Source: Prosthecobacter sp. (GTDB lineage: Bacteria; Verrucomicrobiota; Verrucomicrobiia; Verrucomicrobiales; Verrucomicrobiaceae). From it: a DNA stretch of 64,000 nt. The notes below the pieces were generated by a model. The model was not told the DNA's origin. It made no database searches and worked only from the letters and a program-made list of their open reading frames with translations. Shown here piece by piece: positions 50,348 through 58,436 of this stretch. A program made the position numbers and the translations under genes. Location of the stretch: positions 340,212-404,211 of the forward strand of contig NZ_JAXMIH010000014.1 of assembly GCF_034366625.1 (NCBI RefSeq), in the 5' to 3' direction. Positions within the stretch are counted from its first letter, which is position 1. Every line of letters begins with the position of its first letter.

Positions 50348-50499
50348 AGAGCGCGTCGAAAAGCCAATGGACTCCGCAAGTCCCCAGAGCCGGACGGTTC
50401 GGCGACGAACACCAAGGTGCGAAAGAGGAACAATCCCACCGAACACATCCGGCCTACGGCCTGATTTGCGCTCGCTGCCGGTCTGTGGTCTGATCTGGC

Positions 50500-51408
50500 G
50501 TGGAATTTCACCAGCTTCGTTACTTCATTGCCGCCGCCGAGGATTTGAGCATTTCGGGCGCGGCGAAGCGTCTGCACGTCACGCAGCCCGCGCTGAGCCG
50601 TCAGATCGCCGTGCTGGAGGCGGAGCTGGGCGTGCCGCTGTTTGATCGCATCCGCAAACGCATCCACCTCACCGACGCGGGCCGCTTTTTCCTGCCCAAG
50701 GCGCGGCAAATCATCTGCGACGCTGAAACGGGCGCGCAGCAGTTGCGCGAGCAGTTTGGCAAGGCCCGCCGCACACTGCGTCTCGGCTTCCTCACGCCGG
50801 TTCTCGATGATCTCGTCGCTCCAGCGGTGCGCGAGTTCCGCCAGCGGCATCCGAACGCACAAGTGAGCCTGTTTGAGCTGCCACCGCGCGCGCAGCTCGA
50901 CCGCCTGCGCAATCATGAGTTGGACGCCGCCATCCTCGGCAATCTCGACGACCATGACCGCGCCCATTTCGACATCCGCCGCCTTTCCCGCAACAAAATG
51001 GCCGCCGTGCTGCCCGAGGATCATCTGCTCGCGAAGAAGAAGTCGATCAAGCTGGCCGCGCTGAAGCACGAGCGCTGGGTTTCGCTCTCCGACGCCTTTT
51101 TCCCCGGTCGTCGTGAGTTCTTGCGTAGCATGTGCCAGACCGCCGGGTTCGAGCCGAACATTGTCAGCGAGGTCGATTCGCTTCCCATGATGCTGGGGGC
51201 CGTCACCTCAGGCGAAGGCGTCGCCGTGATGCCCGCTCACGCCGGCAAACTGCCGCATGGCGGCTGCGTCATCATCCCGCTCGCCGCGCCCGTTCCCACG
51301 GCGGAACTGCTGCTCGTGCTGCCGAAACAAGAGCCCAGCCGCGAACTCACGACGCTGACGACTTTGATTGCGGAACTGGCCACGCAGATCGCGCAGGAAC
51401 AGCATTGA
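50500..51408 (+). CDS. LysR-family transcriptional regulator
   Basis: 302 residues, start GTG (MEFHQLRYFIAAAEDLSISG). N-terminal winged helix: AKRLHVTQPALSRQIAVLEAE and PLFDRIRKRIHLTDAG, followed by a linker and a two-lobed effector domain (LRLGFLTPVLDDLVAP, SDAFFPGRREFLRSMCQTAG, VTSGEGVAVMPAH). The effector is unknown. The divergent neighbour is the DUF1501 gene and the convergent one trpC (8-base gap), so targets are not obvious; the DUF1501 gene is the nearest divergent candidate. Confidence 0.93.
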   Translation: MEFHQLRYFIAAAEDLSISGAAKRLHVTQPALSRQIAVLEAELGVPLFDRIRKRIHLTDAGRFFLPKARQIICDAETGAQQLREQFGKARRTLRLGFLTPVLDDLVAPAVREFRQRHPNAQVSLFELPPRAQLDRLRNHELDAAILGNLDDHDRAHFDIRRLSRNKMAAVLPEDHLLAKKKSIKLAALKHERWVSLSDAFFPGRREFLRSMCQTAGFEPNIVSEVDSLPMMLGAVTSGEGVAVMPAHAGKLPHGGCVIIPLAAPVPTAELLLVLPKQEPSRELTTLTTLIAELATQIAQEQH

Positions 51409-51416
51409 GTTGTTGA

Positions 51417-52211
51417 TCAGCCAAGCCGCTCCGCCGTTGGCGCGCGGAACTGGGGCAAATCGGTGAGGATGTTCTGGCTGCGCATGAGCGTTTCGCCAAT
51501 GAGAAGTGAATCAGCACCGGCTTCGGCGAGGCGGAGGGCGTCGGCGGGGGTTTTGATGCCGCTTTCGGAGACGAGGACGATGTCGTCGGGCACTTCTTCG
51601 GCGAGCTGCTCGGTGGTGGCGAGATCGACGGTGAAGCTCTTCAAGTTGCGGTTGTTCACGCCGATGATGCGGGCGTCGGTGGCGAGGGCGCGTTCGAGTT
51701 CGGGGAGGTTGTGAACTTCAACGAGGGCGTCGAGCTGGAAGGTCTGGGCGACTTCGAGGAGATGCTCGAGTGTGGGTTGATCAAGCGCGGCGACGATGAG
51801 CAGGATGGCATCCGCTCCGGCGACGACGGCCTCGAAGATCTGCGCCTCGTGGATGATGAAGTCCTTGCGCAGGCAGGGGATGTCGAGCTGCTCGCGGATG
51901 AGGGTGAGGTAGTCGAGGCGGCCTTGGAAGTACTTTTCATCCGTGAGCACGGAGATGGCGCTGGCACCGGCCTTTTCATAACCACGGGCGATGGTGAGCG
52001 GGTCAAAATCGGCCGAGATGGTGCCGACGGAGGGAGAGGCGCGTTTGACCTCGGCGATGATGCTCAGGCGGGTGGGGTCGGCGCGCAGGGCGTCATAAAA
52101 GGAGCGCACGTCATCACGCAGGGCGGCGGCGGCGCGGAGTTTTTCGGCGCGGGGCAGCAGGCGTTGCAGTTCGGTGTGCTTGTGGGCGATGATTTCGTCC
52201 AGCTTGTTCAT
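51417..52211 (-). CDS. trpC: Indole-3-glycerol-phosphate synthase
   Basis: 264 residues from MNKLDEIIAHKHTELQRL; upstream sequence in frame is not protein-like. Tryptophan pathway step from carboxyphenylamino-deoxyribulose phosphate to indole-glycerol phosphate. Signatures: SIIAEVKRASPSVGTI, ISVLTDEKYFQGRLDYL, CLRKDFIIHEAQI, IGVNNRNLKSFTVDL, VLVSESGIKTPADA and SLLIGETLMRS. No other trp gene is adjacent, so the pathway is scattered in this genome. Divergent from the ACP gene with 108 bases between. Confidence 0.97.
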   Translation of the reverse strand: MNKLDEIIAHKHTELQRLLPRAEKLRAAAALRDDVRSFYDALRADPTRLSIIAEVKRASPSVGTISADFDPLTIARGYEKAGASAISVLTDEKYFQGRLDYLTLIREQLDIPCLRKDFIIHEAQIFEAVVAGADAILLIVAALDQPTLEHLLEVAQTFQLDALVEVHNLPELERALATDARIIGVNNRNLKSFTVDLATTEQLAEEVPDDIVLVSESGIKTPADALRLAEAGADSLLIGETLMRSQNILTDLPQFRAPTAERLG

Positions 52212-52319
52212 GGGGCGCGCATGGTGGCGGCGGTCTGGCATCACGCAACCTCTCATGCGGGCAAAATACGCATGCACGGGCTTCTTGACGCGGGGCATGA
52301 TGCAGGCTCTTTCCAAGCA

Positions 52320-52580
52320 ATGCCCGAAGCTCCCATCACCCCCGCCACCGTGATCGAACTGCTCACCACCGAACACATCCTCGAACCGCAGGGAACGATC
52401 GCGCCGGACACGGATCTTTTCTCGATGGGACTCGACTCGATGGCGATGATGCAACTGCTGCTGCAGATCGAGGAGCGGTTCCGGCTGACGGTGAATCCGG
52501 CGGAGATGACACGCGAGCGTTTTGCCACAGCGGGGGCGCTGGCCACGTTTCTGGGTGAAAAACGCCGCCTCGCCGCCTGA
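52320..52580 (+). CDS. Acyl carrier protein-like protein
   Basis: 86 residues from MPEAPITPATVIELL. The phosphopantetheine site is LFSMGLDSMAMMQLLLQIEE with Ser at about residue 40, in a four-helix arrangement with acidic helices. It is too short to be anything but a discrete carrier. It ends in a TGATG overlap with the condensation-fold gene, so both are co-translated. It is not in a fatty-acid operon, so it probably serves a dedicated acyl or peptidyl transfer in which the downstream enzyme uses the tethered group (inference). Confidence 0.9.
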   Translation: MPEAPITPATVIELLTTEHILEPQGTIAPDTDLFSMGLDSMAMMQLLLQIEERFRLTVNPAEMTRERFATAGALATFLGEKRRLAA

Positions 52581-53863
52581 TGCCGACACTGCCCGCCACC
52601 ACGGTCGATTTTTTCCTCGCTGGGTTGGAGTCCTTCATGAACCGCAGTGGTCAGGGCACGCATTGGGGAGTGACGATGCTGCGGCTGGAAGGCAAACCGG
52701 ATGCGGCCATGCTGGCGAACGCCTGGGAGCAGGTTCACGCGCAGCATCCGATGCTTGGAGCGCGATTGAAACGTGCCTGGCGCGGTTGGCGGCTGGTGTG
52801 GAAAACTCCAGGCCCGATTTCGGCTCCTTCGATTATCTGGCATCCACTGCAATCCCAGCCGCCGGACGAATCGGTCATTCGCGAACGGCTTCAGGGAAGA
52901 AGCAGCGCTGGAATGCTTGCCACGCCTTTGTGGATGGAGGTTTTTCCTTGGGGTGACGAAAACGGGCATGTCGTTCTATTAACATGGCGGCATGCGCTGC
53001 TGGACGGTTCAGGAGTGAATCTGCTGCTGGAAAAGCTAGCCTCGGGCGCCTGTGAAACCGGGCCGCCTGTGGCTGCCATGCCGAAACGCGACGGGATCGC
53101 CAGGTTATTTAAGCGAGCACAGCCCCTGATGAGGCGGCTGCACGCCATGACCCGCGCCGGATGTCTTTCCGCCTGGGCCAAGGGCATGCCGAAGGGCGGA
53201 TTGCCCGGTTTTCGGCTCATTGAGCTTTCCACAGTGCAGTCTCAAGCGGCCTCAGCGCGTTTGCGCGCCTCCTGCGGTGATTTCTTGCAGATGCCATTCT
53301 ATGCAGCGGTCGCCGCGCGCGCGCTGAGACTGCTGCATGTGATGCGTGACTGGCGCAGCCCGGAGATCCATCTGCAACTGCCGGTTCAGTCCCGTGGTCG
53401 GAGTCGGGATCTGATTTTTGGCAATCATCTGGGCTCACTGCCATTGTTTCTCGATGCCGAAGCGCTCGGCACACTGGATGAGGCCATCATTCATCTTCTG
53501 GAGAAATACCGCGAGGCGATGAAACTGGGGATGCCGCAGGCCTCGGAGGCTTTGATGACGCTGGCGTCACAAATGCCGGTGAGCTGGTTCATCTCCGGGG
53601 TGCGGTTGACGAACCGCGGGCAAATTTGCAGCCTGTTTCATTCCCACACCGGCTCCTTTCTGCCGGGACGGGCGGTGTTCGCCGGCGCGCCGGTTCAAAA
53701 CGTCTGCACCATTCCCAGCGTGTGCTCACCACCCGGACTGGGCGTCTTCTTTTCCGATTTTGCCGGACGCATCACCGTCACGCTGTCCTGGCGGGAAGCC
53801 TGTATGTCCACGGCTGAGATTGAGGCCTTGTGCCAGCAGATTCAGGCGGATTTGGCCGGTTGA
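52580..53863 (+). CDS. Condensation-fold (CoA/ACP-dependent) acyltransferase-like protein
   Basis: 427 residues. The catalytic HxxxDG motif reads WRHALLDGSGVN, His about residue 138; the first His of the common HHxxxDG is Arg. FGNHLGSLPLFL fits the region of the second conserved motif (DFG-like) of NRPS condensation and wax-ester-synthase folds. Near the start are FFLAGLESFMNRSGQGTHWG and LANAWEQVHAQHPMLGARL, as in those families. It probably transfers the ACP-bound acyl group to an amine or hydroxyl. No adenylation or thioesterase gene is adjacent, which makes the pair unusual. Ends 30 bases before the SRP RNA terminator region. Confidence 0.8.
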   Translation: MPTLPATTVDFFLAGLESFMNRSGQGTHWGVTMLRLEGKPDAAMLANAWEQVHAQHPMLGARLKRAWRGWRLVWKTPGPISAPSIIWHPLQSQPPDESVIRERLQGRSSAGMLATPLWMEVFPWGDENGHVVLLTWRHALLDGSGVNLLLEKLASGACETGPPVAAMPKRDGIARLFKRAQPLMRRLHAMTRAGCLSAWAKGMPKGGLPGFRLIELSTVQSQAASARLRASCGDFLQMPFYAAVAARALRLLHVMRDWRSPEIHLQLPVQSRGRSRDLIFGNHLGSLPLFLDAEALGTLDEAIIHLLEKYREAMKLGMPQASEALMTLASQMPVSWFISGVRLTNRGQICSLFHSHTGSFLPGRAVFAGAPVQNVCTIPSVCSPPGLGVFFSDFAGRITVTLSWREACMSTAEIEALCQQIQADLAG

Positions 53864-53893
53864 TCGGCAGGGTAACCACCCTCAGAGAGGAAA

Positions 53894-54022
53894 AAAGTGC
53901 CAGGGAACCGCGACATGGACAGGCAGGCTGCCGTTGCTTCCGTCAGGACCTGGCGGGGTTCGCAAGCTGGACATCCGCGGCCCCTGACGCCTGCTGCTCT
54001 AGCCGCGGGGTTCGTCCGGCAC
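53894..54022 (-). ncRNA. ffs: Signal recognition particle RNA (4.5S-type)
   Basis: No protein frame here makes sense. On the minus strand the domain IV core of bacterial SRP RNA is exact: CAGG, TCC, loop TGAC, GGA, AGCA (53935-53952), flanked by CCG/CGG. Outer pairing closes the rod: GTGCC/GGCAC (53897-53901 with 54018-54022), GAACC/GGTTC (53905-53909 with 54009-54013) and GCAGGC/GCCTGC (53923-53928 with 53989-53994). A T run follows on the minus strand (53891-53896). About 126 nt with no Alu domain. It guides ribosomes making membrane proteins to FtsY together with Ffh. The tetraloop is UGAC instead of GNRA. Confidence 0.9.
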
Positions 54023-54126
54023 AAGCAAGATTCCGGCCTTGGGGCAAAATGCCCGAAAATTGGTGTTGTCGAAAGTCCGCCTATCCGGTAAAAATCAGGC
54101 TCTTAATTCTCAAATCCGCTTCCGTT

Positions 54127-55266
54127 ATGGTCTGGAAAATCCTCTCTGCTCTCACCGCCGTCTGCCTCGGCACCGCCTGTTACTTCGCCTGGGCCAACCA
54201 GAAAGCGCTCGTCGAGGAGCGCAAACGCGAAACCTACGCCAAGGCCAATCTCGAAGAACAAAAAGCGCATATTGTACAGGCTGAGGAGGCGAAGAAGAAT
54301 CGAGAAACCCAGTTTGCGACGGTCACCAAAGACCTCGAAACCACCAAGACTGCCGTATTGGACACCACCACCAAGGCCCAGACCAAGGAGCAGGAACTGG
54401 CCGTGGTGCAGACGAACTTGGACCAGATCACCAAGATCGTGAATGACCTTCAAAAGCAGATTGATGACGCTGGCGACATCAAGGCGCTGCTCGCCCAGAT
54501 CGAAGCCATCAAAAAAGAGCGCGCCGAGGCGGAGGCCGCGCTTACCATCCAGAGCCAGCATCTGGCTGCCGCCCAGGAAAGGGTAACGAGCCTCACCAAC
54601 GCCGCCAAGGAAGCGGAAGAACGCGAATCCCGTGGCCGCCGTGGCATCGTGGACAGTGATTTCACCGCCAAAGTGGCCCAGTCCTACACCGACTGGGGTT
54701 TCGTGGTGCTCAACAAAGGCAACGGCGGTGGCGTGTTCGCCAATGCCGATCTTGAAGTGAAACGTGGCAAGGAGGTTCTCGCCAAGCTCAAGGTGCGCAA
54801 CGTGGATCAGAACTCCTCCGTGGCCGATCTGGTCAAGGGAAGCCTTGCTGAAGGTGAACGCATTCGTCAGGGAGACCTTGTGGTCGCCGCTGCCGAGCAG
54901 AGCGCTAAAACCGCTCCGGCCAAAGGAGCCGCTGGAACAGCCGCCCCTGCACCTGGCGCGCCTGCTGCTCCTGGCGCTGCCCCCGCCGCACCTGCGATGG
55001 GAGCCGATCCGTTTGGCGCACCTGCTGCTCCAGGGGCGCCCGCTGCCGCACCGGCGATGGGAAGCGATCCGTTTGGTGCGCCTGCTGCACCTGCCGCCCC
55101 CCCTGCGGGTGGTGCGCCTGCCATGAATTCCGATCCGTTTGGTGCCGCTCCGGCCACGCCGCCCGCTACACCGCCCGCCACTCCCACTCCTCCGGCTGGT
55201 GGCGCCACGCCTCCGAGCACAGCGGATCCTTTTGGTGGTGCCACCCCTCCTCCGGCCAAACCCTGA
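54127..55266 (+). CDS. Membrane-anchored coiled-coil protein with DWGFVV domain and Pro/Ala-rich tail
   Basis: 379 residues from MVWKILSALTAVCLGTACYF, a single N-terminal membrane segment. Residues about 27-170 are a charged coiled coil (KNRETQFATVTKDLETTKTA, AALTIQSQHLAAAQERVTSL). A small domain, about 185-255, starts YTDWGFVVLNKGNGGGVFAN and ends RIRQGDLVVAAAE. The tail is low-complexity Pro/Ala/Gly with four DPFG repeats (GADPFGAPAA, GSDPFGAPAA, NSDPFGAAPA, TADPFGGATP). Family not recognised; the DWGFVV domain also occurs in the next gene product. Probably faces the periplasm. Start set by the membrane segment; the frame is open far upstream, across the SRP RNA. Confidence 0.82.
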   Translation: MVWKILSALTAVCLGTACYFAWANQKALVEERKRETYAKANLEEQKAHIVQAEEAKKNRETQFATVTKDLETTKTAVLDTTTKAQTKEQELAVVQTNLDQITKIVNDLQKQIDDAGDIKALLAQIEAIKKERAEAEAALTIQSQHLAAAQERVTSLTNAAKEAEERESRGRRGIVDSDFTAKVAQSYTDWGFVVLNKGNGGGVFANADLEVKRGKEVLAKLKVRNVDQNSSVADLVKGSLAEGERIRQGDLVVAAAEQSAKTAPAKGAAGTAAPAPGAPAAPGAAPAAPAMGADPFGAPAAPGAPAAAPAMGSDPFGAPAAPAAPPAGGAPAMNSDPFGAAPATPPATPPATPTPPAGGATPPSTADPFGGATPPPAKP

Positions 55267-55316
55267 TCGCGGCCTGAAACCCTTCCTCTGGAAATTTTCC
55301 TCGATTCCCTTCTCCC

Positions 55317-56105
55317 ATGACCAAAGTCCTCTTCATCCTCAGTGCTGTCGTGATCCTCGTCGCCAGCTTCTTTGCCTATCAAAACGGGCGTGAGTTTGCC
55401 GCCGTGCGCACCAGCATCGCGGGTATCAACGCCAATATCGTCAACGAAAAGAAGACCGAGAAAACCGTTGTCGGTCAGGTCAACCAGTTGGTCGCAGACA
55501 TCACCCGCGTGCAGGGAGAACTCGATGTCGAGGGTGAAAAACTGAAGGCTCAAAAAAACAAGCTGGCCCAGGCTGAGAGCGAGTACACGCGTGTGGAGGG
55601 GGAACTGAACGGCAAGGTCAAAAAACAACAGGAACTCGCCAAGCTCCTTGCCGACCTCCCCAAGGGCGTCAAGCCGGAGACCATTGCGGAAGACATTGCC
55701 CGCATGAAGAAGGAAAAACTCGAATATGAAGCCCAGGCTGAAGCCAAGAAAAAAGAGGTGACCGCCGAGCAGGAGAAGGTGGCCGGCATCCAGAAACGCC
55801 TCGACGATGTGGTGCACAAGATCGAGGAACGCCGCAAAAACTTCGAGCGCAACAGCCTCAGCTCCCGTGTTGTCGCGGTGAACTATGACTGGGGCTTTGT
55901 GGTGATTGACGCCGGCAAAGCCGCCGGTCTCACCCAGGACACCAAGCTGATCGTTACACGTGGCGCACTGACAGTGGGCAAGGTGAGCGTCATGTCCGTC
56001 GAGAACAACGCCACCATGGCCAGCATTGTACCGGATGCGGTCGTCACCGGCCAGATCATCATGCCGGGAGATCGCGTGATCCTCGAGAACTTGGTGCAAA
56101 ACTGA
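55317..56105 (+). CDS. Membrane-anchored coiled-coil protein with C-terminal DWGFVV domain
   Basis: 262 residues. N-terminal membrane segment (VLFILSAVVILVASFFAY), coiled coil at about 28-180 (QGELDVEGEKLKAQKNKLAQ, EYEAQAEAKKKEVTAEQEKV), then a beta domain at about 186-260: NYDWGFVVIDAGKAAGLTQD, RGALTVGKVSVMSVENNATM, PGDRVIL. The domain aligns with that of the preceding protein by eye, including the order GFVV, middle strand with N, and final GD(R/L)V. Such domains with a repeated small-barrel look occur in envelope-associated proteins such as FlgT- or CsgG-like factors, but the match is only by pattern. 50-base gap to the preceding gene. Confidence 0.82.
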   Translation: MTKVLFILSAVVILVASFFAYQNGREFAAVRTSIAGINANIVNEKKTEKTVVGQVNQLVADITRVQGELDVEGEKLKAQKNKLAQAESEYTRVEGELNGKVKKQQELAKLLADLPKGVKPETIAEDIARMKKEKLEYEAQAEAKKKEVTAEQEKVAGIQKRLDDVVHKIEERRKNFERNSLSSRVVAVNYDWGFVVIDAGKAAGLTQDTKLIVTRGALTVGKVSVMSVENNATMASIVPDAVVTGQIIMPGDRVILENLVQN

Positions 56106-56128
56106 TTTGAGGGACCAAGGGACGACAA

Positions 56129-56335
56129 ATGACAAAGCGCCTGTTCAACCTCATACTTCTGGCGGTAGTCACCTTCTGCTCGCTCACCTCCTGTGCTTCG
56201 GAAGAACCGAAGCGTAAAAAGGTGGTCGGCCCGGATGGCAGCCAGTACAGCAATCTCCCTTGGAACCGCCCGCGTTCCTGGGAAGGCAATGCCCGCAATC
56301 CCCTCGGAGCCATGGGTGGCATGGGCAGCCGCTGA
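56129..56335 (+). CDS. Small lipoprotein
   Basis: 68 residues. Signal segment LFNLILLAVVTFCSLTSC ends in a lipobox (LTSC), so Cys would be lipidated. The mature part is basic and Gly/Pro-rich, with GPDGSQYSNLPWNRPRSWEG and a closing GAMGGMGS. A possible ribosome site AAGGGACG precedes the ATG. It stands 23 bases after the second coiled-coil gene, forming a three-gene unit for an unknown envelope role. It is convergent with hisI (18 bases between the ends). Confidence 0.75.
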   Translation: MTKRLFNLILLAVVTFCSLTSCASEEPKRKKVVGPDGSQYSNLPWNRPRSWEGNARNPLGAMGGMGSR

Positions 56336-56353
56336 GGTTTTTCCACGCCTCTG

Positions 56354-56770
56354 TCAGGCAACAGGCTCCAGCAGCGCCTCACCGTTCATGGTCTTCACCA
56401 CCCGGTAAAAGCAACTGGGGCGTTTCGTGTGGCAGCAGCCACCACCGTGCTGTTTCACCCGGAGAACCAGCGCATCCTGGTCGCAGTCCGTGCGGATTTC
56501 GACGATCTTCTGAAACTCGCCGCTCGTCGCGCCCTTGTGCCAGATCTGGTTGCGGCTTCGACTCCAATAGACCGCCTGGCCGAGTTCCAGGGTCATTTTG
56601 AGCGACTGCTCGTTCATGTAGGCCAGCATCAGCGGCGCACCGCTCTCTGCGTCCACCGCCATCGCCGGAATCAGGCCATGCTCGTCGAACTTCGGGGCAA
56701 AAAGCATGCCTTCTTCAATGGCATGCTTGGACTCACGGGCGGCGAACGAGATGGGGGCTGAGGCGGACAT
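56354..56770 (-). CDS. hisI: Phosphoribosyl-AMP cyclohydrolase
   Basis: 138 residues. Histidine biosynthesis step that opens the adenine ring of phosphoribosyl-AMP. Signatures: LMLAYMNEQSLKMTLELGQA, YWSRSRNQIWHKGATSG, DCDQDALVLRV (magnesium ligands) and the zinc-Cys region GGGCCHTKRPSCFYR. No fused HisE domain. Single his gene here. The small lipoprotein gene is convergent at its 3' end. Confidence 0.97.
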   Translation of the reverse strand: MSASAPISFAARESKHAIEEGMLFAPKFDEHGLIPAMAVDAESGAPLMLAYMNEQSLKMTLELGQAVYWSRSRNQIWHKGATSGEFQKIVEIRTDCDQDALVLRVKQHGGGCCHTKRPSCFYRVVKTMNGEALLEPVA

Positions 56771-56822
56771 GGAAGGCGCATGCTAGCGGCACCCGTGCGT
56801 CGTGCAACCACCGGCTGCCGGG

Positions 56823-58361
56823 TCATTTCCTTGGAAAAATCGGCAGCACCTTGTTGATGATGCCGGTTCCGGCCTTCACCGTGTTTTCAATCACACCGCT
56901 GGTGCCCTCGATGACTTTGCCGGGCATCTGGGCGGCTCCTTCACCAAGCACGGGCTTGAGCAGCGTCTCCGCGCCTTTACCGACCAAACTGCCGGGAGTG
57001 TCAAAGAGCAGGGACATGCCGGCAGCGCCGATCAGACGTGTGCTGAGATCCTCCTGTGGTGAGTCGAGCGTGCCGGCAATGCGCACGCGTGTCCATTGCA
57101 GGCCGGGAGGTCCGGCAGGGTTGTTTCCCACAAAGACACGACTGTTGGCACCGGGAATGCCACGCACGGTTTCCGGCGTGACCCCGAGCATGAAATCACC
57201 GTCCACCATGCGACCACGGATGGTCAATGAGCCTTCAATGCGCAGCAGTCCGTTGGATTGCACGATGATGTTCTCGATACGCAGGGAATCTCCCTGCGCG
57301 CTAAAAGAGGCGCTGCAGATATCGAGCACGAGGCGTTTGAAGCGATGCGTGTTCGTGTAGGTCACGAGTTTCTCGAGAATGGGCAGGCCGGTGAGCACAC
57401 CATCTTTGAGCAAGGCATCCGCTCTCCAGGTTGGCGGTGCATTGCGTGTGCCAGCCACCTCGAGATCACCCTCGATCTTGCCGGAGAGGCGCTGTTTCCA
57501 CACGGGATCGAGAAATTCATCGAGCGGGACGGCTTTGACGTGGGTGAAGGTCTGCCAGGCACCAGTTTCAACCTTCAAAGAGCCGCGCAGCGTGGCCTCG
57601 GAGTCCTGCTTCCAGCGCAGGGTGGCGTCGCTGAGCTGAAGCTGCTTTTCTCCCAGACGCAATGTGGCCTGGGCGAGGTCGAGCTTGAGAGGCTCCTTCT
57701 GTTCAGGGGCGGTGATGGGGGTTTGCAGCGTGCCGCCGTTCAATCTGGCGGACACGGATGTTTCCCCGCTTTTCCAGCTCCCGAGGCGCAACTGCGTCCC
57801 GGCTATTTTCCATGCGCCCTGCTCAAAGAAGAATCGATGCACGTCGAAGCCGCTGACTTTAGTTTCGGAGGGAATGTAACGGCGCAGAAATGATGGAATC
57901 GAACCCGCGTCCGCCATCGGGTCCAATCGCTCGGGGCCTGAGGCTGCCGGGCTGGCCATGGGTGCGGTGGTCGTGAGACGCAGCGTGAGATCGTCGGCCC
58001 CGGTGTTCTGGATGCTCCAGGAGCCTTGGCGAATGGCACCAAAGTCGAGAGCGAGGTGCATGCCTCCGGCATCGACGTTCCAGCCGCTGGCTGTTTCCAA
58101 TGACAAATCGGTGACACTGGCGATGTCGTCGTTCCAGATGATCGGAGCGATGTTTGCCTTGCCGCCGAGTTTTGCGGTGATCATGTCCTCGGCTTTCTGG
58201 CGAAACTCGGCTTTCCGCAGATAGGAACGAATGTAGCCAGTAACGAGCGAGGGGGCCAGCAGCACGAGCACCACGCCGCTGACGAGGATCAATCCCACCA
58301 GCCACCACAACCAGCGGAAGGATGAGGACGGGCGTCGGCTCGTGCGGCTGTGGCGTTGCAT
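56823..58361 (-). CDS. AsmA-like envelope protein
   Basis: 512 residues with a basic N-terminus (RHSRTSRRPSS) then one membrane helix (WLVGLILVSGVVLVLLAPSLV). The rest is beta-rich with repeated short strands (GDSLRIENIIVQSNGLLRIEG, GSLTIRGRMVDGDFMLGVTP), in the style of AsmA/TamB-like proteins that span the periplasm and move phospholipids. The ending VIENTVKAGTGIINKVLPIF is seen in several PVC AsmA-like proteins. Exact subfamily not assigned. Lies 52 bases upstream of hisI on the same strand. Confidence 0.7.
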   Translation of the reverse strand: MQRHSRTSRRPSSSFRWLWWLVGLILVSGVVLVLLAPSLVTGYIRSYLRKAEFRQKAEDMITAKLGGKANIAPIIWNDDIASVTDLSLETASGWNVDAGGMHLALDFGAIRQGSWSIQNTGADDLTLRLTTTAPMASPAASGPERLDPMADAGSIPSFLRRYIPSETKVSGFDVHRFFFEQGAWKIAGTQLRLGSWKSGETSVSARLNGGTLQTPITAPEQKEPLKLDLAQATLRLGEKQLQLSDATLRWKQDSEATLRGSLKVETGAWQTFTHVKAVPLDEFLDPVWKQRLSGKIEGDLEVAGTRNAPPTWRADALLKDGVLTGLPILEKLVTYTNTHRFKRLVLDICSASFSAQGDSLRIENIIVQSNGLLRIEGSLTIRGRMVDGDFMLGVTPETVRGIPGANSRVFVGNNPAGPPGLQWTRVRIAGTLDSPQEDLSTRLIGAAGMSLLFDTPGSLVGKGAETLLKPVLGEGAAQMPGKVIEGTSGVIENTVKAGTGIINKVLPIFPRK

Positions 58362-58436
58362 TTTGGCAAAGAGTGAGATTTTTTCATCGCCAGAGCTGTG
58401 GTCTCCGGCCTAGTTTCAGGCACTTATTTAACCTGT

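Noticed and set aside
51711..52319. N-terminal 203-residue extension of the ACP
   Set aside because: It is antisense to trpC and has no protein-like composition; ACPs begin where the ATG at 52320 is.
52212..52589. Upstream extension of trpC by 126 residues
   Set aside because: It lies opposite the ACP gene and reads as Arg-rich shadow; TrpC proteins start close to MNKLDEI.
53830..54126. N-terminal 99-residue extension of the coiled-coil protein
   Set aside because: It crosses the SRP RNA gene and would place the membrane segment internally; the start at 54127 fits the signal anchor.
54990..55150. DPFG/Ala-Pro repeats as a tandem DNA repeat or recombination site
   Set aside because: The repeats are imperfect at the DNA level and follow the reading frame, so they are a protein tail, not a separate DNA element.
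54867..56135. 422-codon minus-strand frame across both coiled-coil genes
   Set aside because: It runs through the Ala/Pro repeat region and the coiled coils in reverse; no fold or signal is sensible, and the plus-strand proteins match each other.
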